From an uncultured Brevundimonas sp. (GTDB taxonomy: Bacteria > Pseudomonadota > Alphaproteobacteria > Caulobacterales > Caulobacteraceae), in the NCBI GenBank assembly GCA_946481425.1, contig CAMLNT010000072.1, positions 1-11,130 of the forward strand: a stretch of 11,130 nt of DNA. The letters are read 5' to 3'. This document shows, in pieces, positions 1 through 9,025 of the stretch (the stretch's first letter is position 1; every line of letters starts with the position of its first letter). The notes beneath the pieces were generated by a model, which did no database searches, had not been told where the DNA came from, and saw only the letters and a program-made list of their open reading frames with translations. The translations under genes and the position numbers were made by a program.

Positions 1-55
1 GTGAAGGCACGCCGCATTTCGAGTGCGGTACATTCAACCACTCTGCCACCTCTCC
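1..55 (-). tRNA. tRNA-Ser (anticodon CGA), 5' portion only
   Basis: Read on the minus strand, the segment starts with the acceptor strand GGAGAGG and the D-arm stretch TGGCAGAGTGGTTGAATG. A five-pair anticodon stem (CCGCA/TGCGG) follows, enclosing loop CTCGAAA, whose middle triplet CGA decodes UCG serine codons. The start of the long variable arm typical of tRNA-Ser follows. The variable arm, T arm and 3' acceptor strand lie beyond the left edge, so the gene is partial. Its promoter should lie at about 56-120 on the minus strand, but I see no convincing -10 or -35 there. Confidence 0.93.
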
Positions 56-167
56 ATTTGCGGGGGCTCCGGCCTGGGCCGGGCGAGGGAAGGCGGGTTC
101 TCTAATGCGGCGTTCGGACAAAGGCAAGCGCCGCATCCGCGCCACGATCAAAGCCGTATCATCGAGC

Positions 168-800
168 ATGAAGCGCTCAGCGACAGCCCGTGCGGCCAGC
201 GTGACCTTCGTGGTCGGCCTGGCCTTCGCCGCCTGCTCGGACAGCCAGGCCCAGAGCGAGCGGCCCCCGGCCCAGCCGCTGAGAGGCGAGGTTCGCACGG
301 CCGTCTTCGCGGGCGGCTGCTTCTGGAGCATCGAGGCCGGCTTCGAGCGGATCGCCGGGGTGATCGAGGCCGAGTCCGGATTTACCGGCGGCCACGTCGA
401 GAACCCAACCTACCGCCAGGTCGTGGGGGGCGGGACCGGCCATGTCGAGGCGGTGCGCGTCACCTATGATTCCGGGCGCGTCACCTACCGCCAGCTGGTG
501 GATCGGTTCTGGCGGATGATTGACCCGACCGACGCGGAGGGACAATTCTGCGACCAGGGGCCGTCCTATGTGTCGGGCGTCTACGCGACCGAGGCCCAGA
601 GGCCGGTGGCGGAGGCCTCGCGGCGCGCGGCGGCGGCCGAGATCGGCGAGGCCCGGTTCCGCACGCCGGTGCGCGACGTGCGGCGCTTCTGGGCGGCCGG
701 CGCCGAGCATCAGGATTTCGCCCGTCGGCGGCCGACCAACTATCAGGCCTATGTCGTGGGCTGCCGGCGCGAGGCCCGGCTCAGGGCCGTGTGGGGCTGA
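168..800 (+). CDS. msrA: Peptide-methionine (S)-S-oxide reductase MsrA, exported form
   Basis: Reduces the S epimer of methionine sulfoxide in proteins and so repairs oxidative damage. From the ATG at 168 the protein has 210 residues, close to E. coli MsrA (212). The catalytic GCFW motif has Cys51, and the known substrate-pocket residues all appear: NPTY (Tyr82), GHVE (Glu94) and the DQGPSY segment (Asp and Tyr). Extra cysteines in QFCDQG and near the C-terminus (VVGC, before REARL) match the alphaproteobacterial and pseudomonad subtype and could act in recycling. Residues 1-23 form a basic then hydrophobic signal sequence ending LAFAAC, which is either a weak lipobox or a signal peptidase I site. 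The enzyme is therefore probably periplasmic or membrane-anchored. An in-frame ATG at 105, with a GGAAGG-like sequence upstream, would add 21 residues. I prefer 168 because it gives a normal-length signal peptide. The 3' end overlaps the facing gene by 20 bases. Confidence 0.93.
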   Translation: MKRSATARAASVTFVVGLAFAACSDSQAQSERPPAQPLRGEVRTAVFAGGCFWSIEAGFERIAGVIEAESGFTGGHVENPTYRQVVGGGTGHVEAVRVTYDSGRVTYRQLVDRFWRMIDPTDAEGQFCDQGPSYVSGVYATEAQRPVAEASRRAAAAEIGEARFRTPVRDVRRFWAAGAEHQDFARRRPTNYQAYVVGCRREARLRAVWG

Positions 801-2346
801 CCGGGACGGGAAGGCCGGTCTGAGGATCGCGCGGTTGGGGCCGGAACGTCTCGCCGACTCCAATGGCCAGATCGCGAGTTCGCTCCGGATCGAGGCGGAC
901 GGACGCATCGGTCCAGCCGCCGAAGCGCTCGAAGTCGGCGATGAACTCGTGGCGGAACCGCACCTCGATGGAAGCCATCAGAACCGGTCCGGCGCCTTGC
1001 TGGACTGTGAGCGGATCGACCGCCTCTGCCTGGTTGCGGGCGTTGGCCTCGCGAACCCACATCGTCAGCTCGGGCCCATCCGGCGCCGCGAGCCGGTCGC
1101 GGCCGTAGTAGGCGAGCGTATTATAGAGAAAGCGGTCGTCGGAGGCGATGACGGCGCCGGGGCCCAGCGCCTCGGCCGCCGTCAGGATGCGGTCTGCGCC
1201 GGTCTCCCAGCCGCGTACGCGCTTGAACGATCCGCCCAGGCCGGCGCGATCCGCCAGGGTCGGCCAGACGCCGAAGACAAGCACCATGACCGCCAGGGCC
1301 GCCTGGAAGGCGACGCCCCCGAGCAGCCAGCGGCGTGCGCCCCATCGCAGCAGCCAGGCCGCCGTCAGCACGACTGCCGGCGCATAGGCGACTGCGGCCC
1401 AGTTGGCGTTGGCGCGTGAGAGGAAGGCCTGAACAAAGACCAGAACCAGAGGCGGCGCCACGAAGGCCAGGAGCAGACGGTCGGCCTCGGGGGTCTGCTG
1501 CTTCCTCATCAGGATGCGGCCGGCCCCGATCAGCAGGGCGACCAGAGGGACGGGGCCCAGCACCATCGTCTGGGAGGCCAGGAACTCGAGCGCCTCGAGC
1601 GGGTGGAACAGGTCCGACAGACGCCAGTCGGCGTTTGCCGCCGTATGGGCCACGGTGGAGAAGTCGTTCAGGGCGTTCCAGATCAGGTTGGGCGCCGCGA
1701 TCAGGGCGAACCCCGCGACGGCCGCGGCGATCCGGGCCGGCGACCAGACGGGGCGCGCCTCACGTGACCAGATCAGGTGCAGAACTACGCCGAGCAGGAG
1801 GTAGAGAGAGGCGTACTTGCTGAGAAAGGCGCCGCCCAGGGCCAGACCTGCGAGCCCTGCCACCAGCACACTCGGCCGCCGCTGCAGAGTGACATAGGCC
1901 CACAGCGCCAGGGAGGCGAAGAACAGCAGCGGCGCGTCCGTCGAGGCGATGCCGGCAGACAGCTGCACGCCCGGCATGAGGAGATAGAGGGTTCCCGCCC
2001 AGAAGGCAGTGCGCCGGTCGAACAGCTGATCGGCCACCCTGAACAGGACCAGACCGGTCACGGCGTGCAGCAAGGGTGATGACAGGCGCACCCAGGGCTC
2101 GGCGTCGCCGCCTACGCCTGTCGTCAGGCCGATCAGCCAGGCCAGCATCGGCGGTTTGGAGTAGTAGCCGAAAGAGAGGTCGCGCGACCAAAGCCAGTAC
2201 TGCGCCTCGTCAGGGTAGAGCTCGAGTGGCGTCACGAAAAGCACGACCAGGCGCGCCACCGTCAGGGCCAGGGTAAGGGCGACGAGCCAGGTCCAGGACC
2301 GGGCGTCGGCGCCGTCTGTCGGATGCAATGTGGACGGCGGGTTCAC
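781..2346 (-). CDS. GT39-family (ArnT/PMT-like) membrane glycosyltransferase
   Basis: The 521-residue polytopic inner-membrane protein resembles family 39 glycosyltransferases. These take a sugar from a polyprenyl-phosphate donor and attach it to a lipid, glycan or protein on the periplasmic side. After the first membrane segment (about residues 18-38) comes the family's acidic loop PDEAQYW (Asp46, Glu47), then GYYSKPP (about 60-66), both typical of the catalytic region. Roughly ten more hydrophobic helices follow to about residue 360, and a soluble C-terminal tail of about 150 residues is probably periplasmic. The start is GTG at 2346 with AGAGGT about seven bases upstream; the next methionine falls after the DE motif, so it cannot be the start. 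It faces msrA tail to tail and diverges from the TonB receptor gene. Donor and acceptor cannot be told from sequence. Lipid A or another envelope glycan is possible, and I see nothing that justifies calling it arnT. Confidence 0.88.
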   Translation of the reverse strand: MNPPSTLHPTDGADARSWTWLVALTLALTVARLVVLFVTPLELYPDEAQYWLWSRDLSFGYYSKPPMLAWLIGLTTGVGGDAEPWVRLSSPLLHAVTGLVLFRVADQLFDRRTAFWAGTLYLLMPGVQLSAGIASTDAPLLFFASLALWAYVTLQRRPSVLVAGLAGLALGGAFLSKYASLYLLLGVVLHLIWSREARPVWSPARIAAAVAGFALIAAPNLIWNALNDFSTVAHTAANADWRLSDLFHPLEALEFLASQTMVLGPVPLVALLIGAGRILMRKQQTPEADRLLLAFVAPPLVLVFVQAFLSRANANWAAVAYAPAVVLTAAWLLRWGARRWLLGGVAFQAALAVMVLVFGVWPTLADRAGLGGSFKRVRGWETGADRILTAAEALGPGAVIASDDRFLYNTLAYYGRDRLAAPDGPELTMWVREANARNQAEAVDPLTVQQGAGPVLMASIEVRFRHEFIADFERFGGWTDASVRLDPERTRDLAIGVGETFRPQPRDPQTGLPVPVSPTRP

Positions 2347-2418
2347 GGCCGGGACCTCTTCGACACAGCCATTACACCAGCCAGGCGAAGAGTGTCACCC
2401 GCAAGCCACGGCCCGTCA

Positions 2419-2460
2419 CCGTCACGCGTCTGTCACAAACCTGTCGCCTTCCTTTATAGA
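2419..2460 (+). promoter_or_regulatory. Candidate PhoB box array and -10 of the TonB receptor promoter
   Basis: Three heptamers lie in strict 11-base phase: CCGTCAC (2419-2425), CTGTCAC (2430-2436) and CTGTCGC (2441-2447). The four-base spacers are GCGT and AAAC. The last two units match the classic pho box layout (CTGTCAT, four bases, CTGTCAT). A TATAGA hexamer at 2455-2460 could be the -10. The gap between the last heptamer and the -10 is 7 bases, where E. coli phoA has about 10, so the exact promoter is uncertain. Orientation and position favour control of the receptor gene starting at 2544. Confidence 0.55.
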
Positions 2461-2486
2461 CTCCCTCCTAAACGGCCCCCATACAA

Positions 2487-2520
2487 GGCCTGCCTGTTCA
2501 GGGAAGGCCGTGATCGGCCT
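2487..2520 (+). other. Possible 5' leader hairpins before the TonB receptor
   Basis: AGGCCG (2505-2510) and CGGCCT (2515-2520) form a six-pair stem with a TGAT loop about a dozen bases before the ribosome site. The same AGGCC at 2505-2509 can pair instead with GGCCT at 2487-2491, stacking on a CCTG/CAGG mini-stem. The two folds exclude each other. AAGGCC occurs three times (2485, 2504, 2521). No regulatory family was recognised. Confidence 0.3.
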
Positions 2521-2543
2521 AAGGCCAACACCGGGGATCTTAC

Positions 2544-4970
2544 ATGACCAACCTCAAGCGCGCTTTCTGGGCCACGACGGCCCTTGTCGGGGGCGTCCTC
2601 GCGGCGACCGCCGCTTCCGCCCAGTCGACCGGCTCGGAAACCTTCGAAAACGACGACGTCGTTGAAGAGGTTGTCATCACCGGCTACCGCGGCCCGCAGA
2701 GCGTCGACGGTCTCGCCGTCGCCGAAACCGTCACCCGCGCCCGCTCGACGCTGACGCAGGAGTATCTCGAAACCCAGCAGCCGGGTCAGTCGGTCCTCCA
2801 GACCCTGAACATCCTGCCGGGCGTGACCTTCAACAACCAGGACCCCTACGGCGGTTCGGGCGGCGACATCACGATCCGCGGTTTCGATGCTCAGCGCATC
2901 TCGCTGAACCTCGACGGCATCCAGCTGAACGACACCGGCAACTATCAGATCTATTCGAACCAGCAGGTCGACCCGGAACTGTACGAGCGCGTTTCGGTCA
3001 ACCAGGGCACGACCGACGTCGACAGCCCGACGGCGTCGGCCACCGGCGGTACGATCAACCTGGTCACGCGCCGTCCGTCCGTGGACCCGGCTTTCATCGC
3101 CCAGATGTCGGTCGGCTCGTTCAACTATCGCCGCTACTTCCTGATGGGGGAAACCGGCGAGATCGGCCCGTGGGGAACTCGCATGTTCGCGACGTACTCG
3201 CACACCGAATACGACCAGTTCCGCGGCCCCGGTGAGCTGATCAAGGATCAGTTCAACGCGCGCATCTGGCAGCCGCTTGGCGACAACGGCGACTTCGTCG
3301 CGGTGGCCTTCCACTACAACGAAAACCGCAACCACTTCTACACCAACGCCAGCGTCGACGCCTTCAACGGCGACAGCGCTCCGTTTGTCCCGGGCACGCT
3401 GAGCCCCACGCCGAACACCGCCACCTGCTCGCTGCTGGCTCCGGTCGGCGGCACCCGTCAGGACCAGGGCAACAACGGCGCGAACCCCGGCTGCCAGTTC
3501 TTCTACGAGTTCGCCAACAACCCGTCGAACACCGGCAACATCCGCGGTCAGTCGCGCTTCACCCTGACCGACAGCCTGACCCTGACGGTCGACCCGACCT
3601 TCCAGTACGTCCTGGCCAACGGCGGCGGTATCACCAACGTCGAAGAAACCGACCAGCGTCTGCAGGGCTCGTTCTTCAACCCGCTGGCTCCGACGGCGAC
3701 CGGCGTTGACCTCAACGGCGACGGCGACATCCTCGACCGGATCAAGCTCTACTCGCCCTCCAACACCAACACCCGCCGCTACAGCGTCAACGCCTCGCTG
3801 ATCTGGGACATCAACGACGATCACCGCCTGCGCGCCGCCTACACCTGGGACCGCGGTAATCACCGCCAGACCTCGGAGTTCGGCTACCTCGACCTCGCCG
3901 GCGGCTTCGATAGCCACTTCGGCGGCAAGGACGGTCACGGCCGTCAGGTCCTGACCCGCGATGGCGACATCTTCCAGGAGCGTAACCGCCAGTCGATCGC
4001 CCTGCTCAACCAGTTCGCGGTCGAATACTCGGGCTCGTTCATGGACGACACCGTCCGTCTGAACGTCGGTGTCCGCGCGCCCTTCTTCCAGCGTGAGCTG
4101 AACAACTACTGCTATCAGCTGAACACCTTCGACGCCTATTGCTCGCGTCAGCAGCCGACCTTCGCGCCCACCGCGGGCGCGCCGGTCAGCTTCGAGCGTG
4201 AGTATGACGCGATCCTGCCGAACGTCGGCGTGTCTTGGGAGTTCATGGAGAACTCGGTGCTGTTCGCCAGCTACGCCGAGAACCTGTCGGCTCCGCGTAC
4301 GGACGACCTGTATGACCGCGTTCCGGCCAACCCGGATCCGGAGCGCAGCCGCAACTTCGACCTTGGCTACCGCTTCTCGAACGGTGACCTGATCGTTTCA
4401 TCCTCGATCTTCTACACCCAGTTCGAGAACTTCATCGTCCGCGCCTTCGAGGTCCTTCCCGACCTGTCGACGATCGCCTACTCGATCAACGCCGGCGACA
4501 TCGATCGCTGGGGCGTCGACTTCTCGCTGGGCTACCAGGTGACCGACGCCTTCTCGGTCTACACCTCGGCCTCGTACATCAACACCGAAGTCCAGTCGGA
4601 CATCCCGAACACCTCGGGCGGCTTCTTCAGCACGGCCGGCAACGAACTGCCGGAAGTGCCGCAGTTCCAGTGGGCCCTGCGCGGTGAATACGAGATGGGC
4701 CCCTTCACGTTCGGCGCCCAGGCCAAGTACGTCGACGAACGCTTCACCAATCTGGTGAACGACGAAGTCACGCCGTCCTATACCGTGGTGGACCTCGACG
4801 GCCGCTGGGACCTGGATTTCATCAATGAAGGCATGTTCCTGCAGGTGAACGTCCAGAACCTCTTCAACGAAGAGTACCTGTCGAACATCTCGACGGCAGA
4901 ATCGGGCAACCGCACCGCCTCGATCGGGTCGCCGCGTTCGATCTCGGCCACCCTGCGCGTCGCCTTCTAA
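2544..4970 (+). CDS. TonB-dependent outer membrane receptor
   Basis: An 808-residue TonB-dependent transporter that brings a scarce ligand across the outer membrane using TonB-ExbBD energy. Residues 1-26 are a signal peptide ending ASA. A TonB box-like EEVVITG follows at about 41-47, then the plug domain at about 60-180 (SVLQTLNILPGV, ITIRGFDAQR, LDGIQLND, ATGGTINLVTRRP). The rest is a 22-strand-type barrel ending in the Phe of LRVAF, the signature for outer-membrane assembly. A loop at about residues 389-398, DLNGDGDILD, fits the calcium-binding DxNxDG pattern. Two cysteine pairs (TCSLL/PGCQF and NYCYQ/AYCSR) lie in putative extracellular loops. The gene uses more CGT, GAA and GGT codons than its neighbours, which suggests high expression. 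A weak GGGGAT sits five bases before the ATG. The ligand is unknown. The upstream PhoB-like site suggests a phosphorus-containing or phosphate-starvation-related substrate, but this is inference. Confidence 0.95.
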   Translation: MTNLKRAFWATTALVGGVLAATAASAQSTGSETFENDDVVEEVVITGYRGPQSVDGLAVAETVTRARSTLTQEYLETQQPGQSVLQTLNILPGVTFNNQDPYGGSGGDITIRGFDAQRISLNLDGIQLNDTGNYQIYSNQQVDPELYERVSVNQGTTDVDSPTASATGGTINLVTRRPSVDPAFIAQMSVGSFNYRRYFLMGETGEIGPWGTRMFATYSHTEYDQFRGPGELIKDQFNARIWQPLGDNGDFVAVAFHYNENRNHFYTNASVDAFNGDSAPFVPGTLSPTPNTATCSLLAPVGGTRQDQGNNGANPGCQFFYEFANNPSNTGNIRGQSRFTLTDSLTLTVDPTFQYVLANGGGITNVEETDQRLQGSFFNPLAPTATGVDLNGDGDILDRIKLYSPSNTNTRRYSVNASLIWDINDDHRLRAAYTWDRGNHRQTSEFGYLDLAGGFDSHFGGKDGHGRQVLTRDGDIFQERNRQSIALLNQFAVEYSGSFMDDTVRLNVGVRAPFFQRELNNYCYQLNTFDAYCSRQQPTFAPTAGAPVSFEREYDAILPNVGVSWEFMENSVLFASYAENLSAPRTDDLYDRVPANPDPERSRNFDLGYRFSNGDLIVSSSIFYTQFENFIVRAFEVLPDLSTIAYSINAGDIDRWGVDFSLGYQVTDAFSVYTSASYINTEVQSDIPNTSGGFFSTAGNELPEVPQFQWALRGEYEMGPFTFGAQAKYVDERFTNLVNDEVTPSYTVVDLDGRWDLDFINEGMFLQVNVQNLFNEEYLSNISTAESGNRTASIGSPRSISATLRVAF

Positions 4971-4997
4971 GACCGCACGAAGCCTGAACACGACGAG

Positions 4998-5031
4998 GGG
5001 GCGGAGCCGCGAGGCTCCGCCCCTTTCGTTT
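4998..5031 (+). terminator. Rho-independent terminator of the TonB receptor gene
   Basis: A perfect 11-pair stem (GGGGCGGAGCC at 4998-5008, GGCTCCGCCCC at 5013-5023) closes a GCGA loop of the stable GNRA type. TTTCGTTT follows. It lies 27 bases after the receptor stop codon and before the ribosome site of aguA, so it should separate the two transcription units. Confidence 0.9.
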
Positions 5032-5107
5032 GCGCGGGTTGCTAGAGGCGGCAGGGCCCCCTATCTGGTCGCGCCTTGCCAGCGCTTTGCCAAGGAGCCG
5101 CCCTGAG

Positions 5108-6971
<1,864 letters not shown>

Positions 6972-6975
<4 letters not shown>

Positions 6976-7784
6976 TTCAGGCCGAGCGCCAACCGTTCGG
7001 CGGCGCAGGCCGGGTTGGTGCGTCCGAGCGCGCGGGCGGCGGCTAGTTCGACGCGGGCCTGGGCGATCTCGGACTGATAGCCGGGCGTGGCCCGGATCTG
7101 CTCGAACAGGTCGCGGCCTAGCTGCTGGCCGGCGCGGACGTCCGCCTCATAGTGCAGGCCGCAGACAAGCCGACTCTCGCCGATGGCATTGCCGCGCGCC
7201 TGCAGGGCCTCGGCCTGGTCCGGTGCGGCGTCGGCCATGATCAGTCCAAAGACGATGCCTGCGGTCGCATGGCTGGACGGGGCCGAGGAGTTGGTCCGGT
7301 AGGTGTCGTCGACGCGGATGCAGGTCTCTATGGCCGGGTCATCCACGAAGGGCCGGGGCCGGAAGATGCGGGCCTTGGCGACGCGGGCCGAGGCGGAGAT
7401 GTCGATCAGGGCGCGGTTGAACAGCCGCACCAGCGCGGGGGGCGGTTCCTCGGAGAGCCGCGTGCCGAGCGGGCAGTCGAAATGGGCGAGGGCCAGGGGC
7501 GGGTCGATCTGGGCCTGGTACTGGGCCAGGGTCCAGCGTGGCGAGCCCGGTCCGTAGGAGCCATAGAGAGCGGCGGTCGCGGCCCGGTCGGCGGCCTCGG
7601 CGGCGGAGCCGGGCTCGGGGGGCAGGGGCGTGGCCTGTCCGAGCTGCGCGTTCAACTCGGCGGGCAGATAGCCCGTCAGCGGGACGTCGCCGGTCGCGGC
7701 CGGGGCAGCAGGGGCTACCCGGGCGCCCACGGGCGCGCAGGCGCCGATCAGGACCAGGGCCGAGAGAACGAGGGCGCGCCGCAT
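6972..7784 (-). CDS. Lipoprotein acid phosphatase, class A (PAP2 superfamily)
   Basis: A 270-residue periplasm-facing phosphatase that would release inorganic phosphate from organic phosphomonoesters. Residues 1-16 are a lipoprotein signal with lipobox IGAC (Cys16). The PAP2 / class A non-specific acid phosphatase signature is complete in order: K-x6-RP (Lys137 to Pro145, KARIFRPRP), PSSH (169-172) and SR-x5-H-x3-D (Ser204 to Asp215, SRLVCGLHYEAD). His172 and His211 are the expected acid and nucleophile. The middle motif is usually PSGH in PhoN-type enzymes, and here Ser replaces Gly. Cys104 and Cys155 could form a disulfide. The ATG at 7784 overlaps the stop of the upstream lipoprotein gene (TGATG), so the two are probably co-translated. 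The upstream gap shows no PhoB-like site, so any phosphate control is unproven. Natural substrate unknown. Confidence 0.9.
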
Positions 7785-8269
7785 CAGCCCGCCGATTCCC
7801 AGGCCACCTGGACGACCGAGCGAGACCCTTGCGGCTGCACCACCACGGTCAGGCTCTGGCCGTCGGCCTGGGCGGCGTACTGGCGGGTGTCGCCCATGGT
7901 CATGTTGGCGCCGTCGGCGAGGCCAGCCTCACCCGCGCGCTCGCGGTAGTAGGCGATGACGGTGTCCGGGTTGGCGTCCGTCTCGAAGGTGGTGGCCCCG
8001 TCGCCGGAGCCGGCGTCGACCGACGTCATGACGCGGGCGCCGGGGTAAGGCCGGGCCCAGGCCGGGCCGGCGACGGCAGCGGCCGCGCCCGCGCCCATAA
8101 CCACGCCCGTGCCGTCGGCGCCCTCGACGACCACGCTGGCGTCTTCGCCTTCGCCGGTGGTTGTGACCGTGCCGTCCTCGGTGCGGACTTCGGTGCCTTC
8201 GGAGCGATCGCCGCAGGCGGCGAGGGCCAGGGCGGCGACGGCTGAGGCGGTCAGGACGAGCGGCTTCAT
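7784..8269 (-). CDS. Lipoprotein of unknown function
   Basis: The 161-residue protein starts with a clear lipoprotein signal ending LALAAC (Cys19), so it should be anchored in the inner or outer membrane. An acidic, Thr/Gly-rich linker of about residues 20-60 follows (many TEDGTVTTT-like residues), then a small Ala/Gly hydrophobic patch. A C-terminal domain of about 75 residues begins PYPGARV and contains ETDANPDTVIAYYRERAGEAGL. That pattern is shared by several small exported proteins of unknown role. The ATG at 8269 is preferred over longer in-frame starts because GAGGAG lies seven bases upstream and the signal peptide begins there. It is the first gene of a coupled pair with the acid phosphatase, which hints at a related envelope role, but nothing in the sequence gives a function. 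Confidence 0.85.
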   Translation of the reverse strand: MKPLVLTASAVAALALAACGDRSEGTEVRTEDGTVTTTGEGEDASVVVEGADGTGVVMGAGAAAAVAGPAWARPYPGARVMTSVDAGSGDGATTFETDANPDTVIAYYRERAGEAGLADGANMTMGDTRQYAAQADGQSLTVVVQPQGSRSVVQVAWESAG

Positions 8270-8362
8270 GGGCGGGTCTCCTCTTCGACGCGGACCTTGG
8301 CCGTGGGAGGCCCCGGGCGCAATAGGGATGCGAAACGGCCAGAGCCTCCCATATCTGACCCC

Positions 8363-9025
8363 ATGACCCAGACCCTGAAGATCGATTTCATCTCCGATGT
8401 CGTGTGCCCCTGGTGCGCGGTGGGGCTCGGCGGCCTGAACCAGGCGCTGGAGCGGCTGAAGGCGGAGGGCATCGAGGCGGAGATCACCTTCCGGCCGTTC
8501 GAGCTGAACCCGCAGATGGCGCCCGAGGGCGAGAACGTGACCGAGCACATCGGCAGGAAATACGGCTCGACCCCGGAGCAGTCGGCGAAGAACCGCGAGA
8601 TGATCACGGCTCGCGCGGCCGAGGCGGGCTTCACGATGAACATGAGCGCCGAGAGCCGGATCTGGAACACCTTCGACGCCCACCGGCTGATCCACTGGGC
8701 GGGCGAGCAGGGGCCGGCTGAGCAGGCGCGGATGAAGGCGGCCCTGCTGAAGACCCACTTCACCGATGGCCAGCCCCTGAACGAGACCGGGACCCTGGTC
8801 GCCGCGGCGGTGGAGGCCGGGCTGGACGCCGCAGAGGCGCTGGCGGTCCTGGCCGAGGGCCGGTACGCCGCCGAGGTCCGCGACGAGGAGCGGCTGTGGC
8901 AGAGCCGCGGCATCAACTCCGTCCCGGCGGTGGTGGTCGAGGATAGGTGGCTCATCTCGGGCGGCCAGCCGGCCGAGGTATTCGAGCAGGCTCTCCGTCA
9001 GATGGCGGCGGAGACGGCGGTCTAG
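8363..9025 (+). CDS. DsbA-family oxidoreductase, FrnE-like
   Basis: The 220-residue thioredoxin-fold protein is of the FrnE/DsbA branch, which acts as a cytoplasmic disulfide oxidoreductase or isomerase. The redox site CPWC is at residues 15-18, right after the first strand (KIDFISDVV). A long helical insertion follows (about 60-165, with RPFELNP and FDAHRLIHWA, both typical of FrnE). The cis-proline strand NSVPAVVVEDRW and the terminal SGGQP motif come near the end. There is no signal peptide. The ATG at 8363 is chosen because homology starts immediately; an upstream in-frame start at 8297 gives only low-complexity residues. No Shine-Dalgarno sequence is visible, and ATATCT ends six bases before the ATG, so the message may be leaderless. 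It diverges from the lipoprotein gene and ends tail to tail with the PRC-barrel gene in a shared CTAG. The physiological partner is unknown. Confidence 0.93.
   Translation: MTQTLKIDFISDVVCPWCAVGLGGLNQALERLKAEGIEAEITFRPFELNPQMAPEGENVTEHIGRKYGSTPEQSAKNREMITARAAEAGFTMNMSAESRIWNTFDAHRLIHWAGEQGPAEQARMKAALLKTHFTDGQPLNETGTLVAAAVEAGLDAAEALAVLAEGRYAAEVRDEERLWQSRGINSVPAVVVEDRWLISGGQPAEVFEQALRQMAAETAV

Noticed and set aside
1..104. tRNA gene as a possible integration site for a mobile element
   Set aside because: No integrase gene, no direct repeat of the tRNA end and no phage-like genes are visible. The 3' end of the tRNA, where attachment sites usually lie, is outside the window.
2454..3938. 494-codon open frame antisense to the TonB receptor
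   Set aside because: It is Val/Arg/Asp-rich with no domain pattern, and it arises from the receptor's regular codon use. The receptor frame is strongly supported by signal peptide, plug motifs and terminal Phe.
8270..8362. Search for a PhoB-like site controlling the lipoprotein/acid phosphatase pair
   Set aside because: Neither strand of this 93-base divergent gap holds a CTGTCA-type direct repeat in 11-base phase, so phosphate control is not supported here.
7784..8758. Extended 324-residue version of the lipoprotein gene
   Set aside because: It would run through the divergent FrnE-like gene on the opposite strand. The internal start at 8269 has a GAGGAG site and begins a lipoprotein signal.
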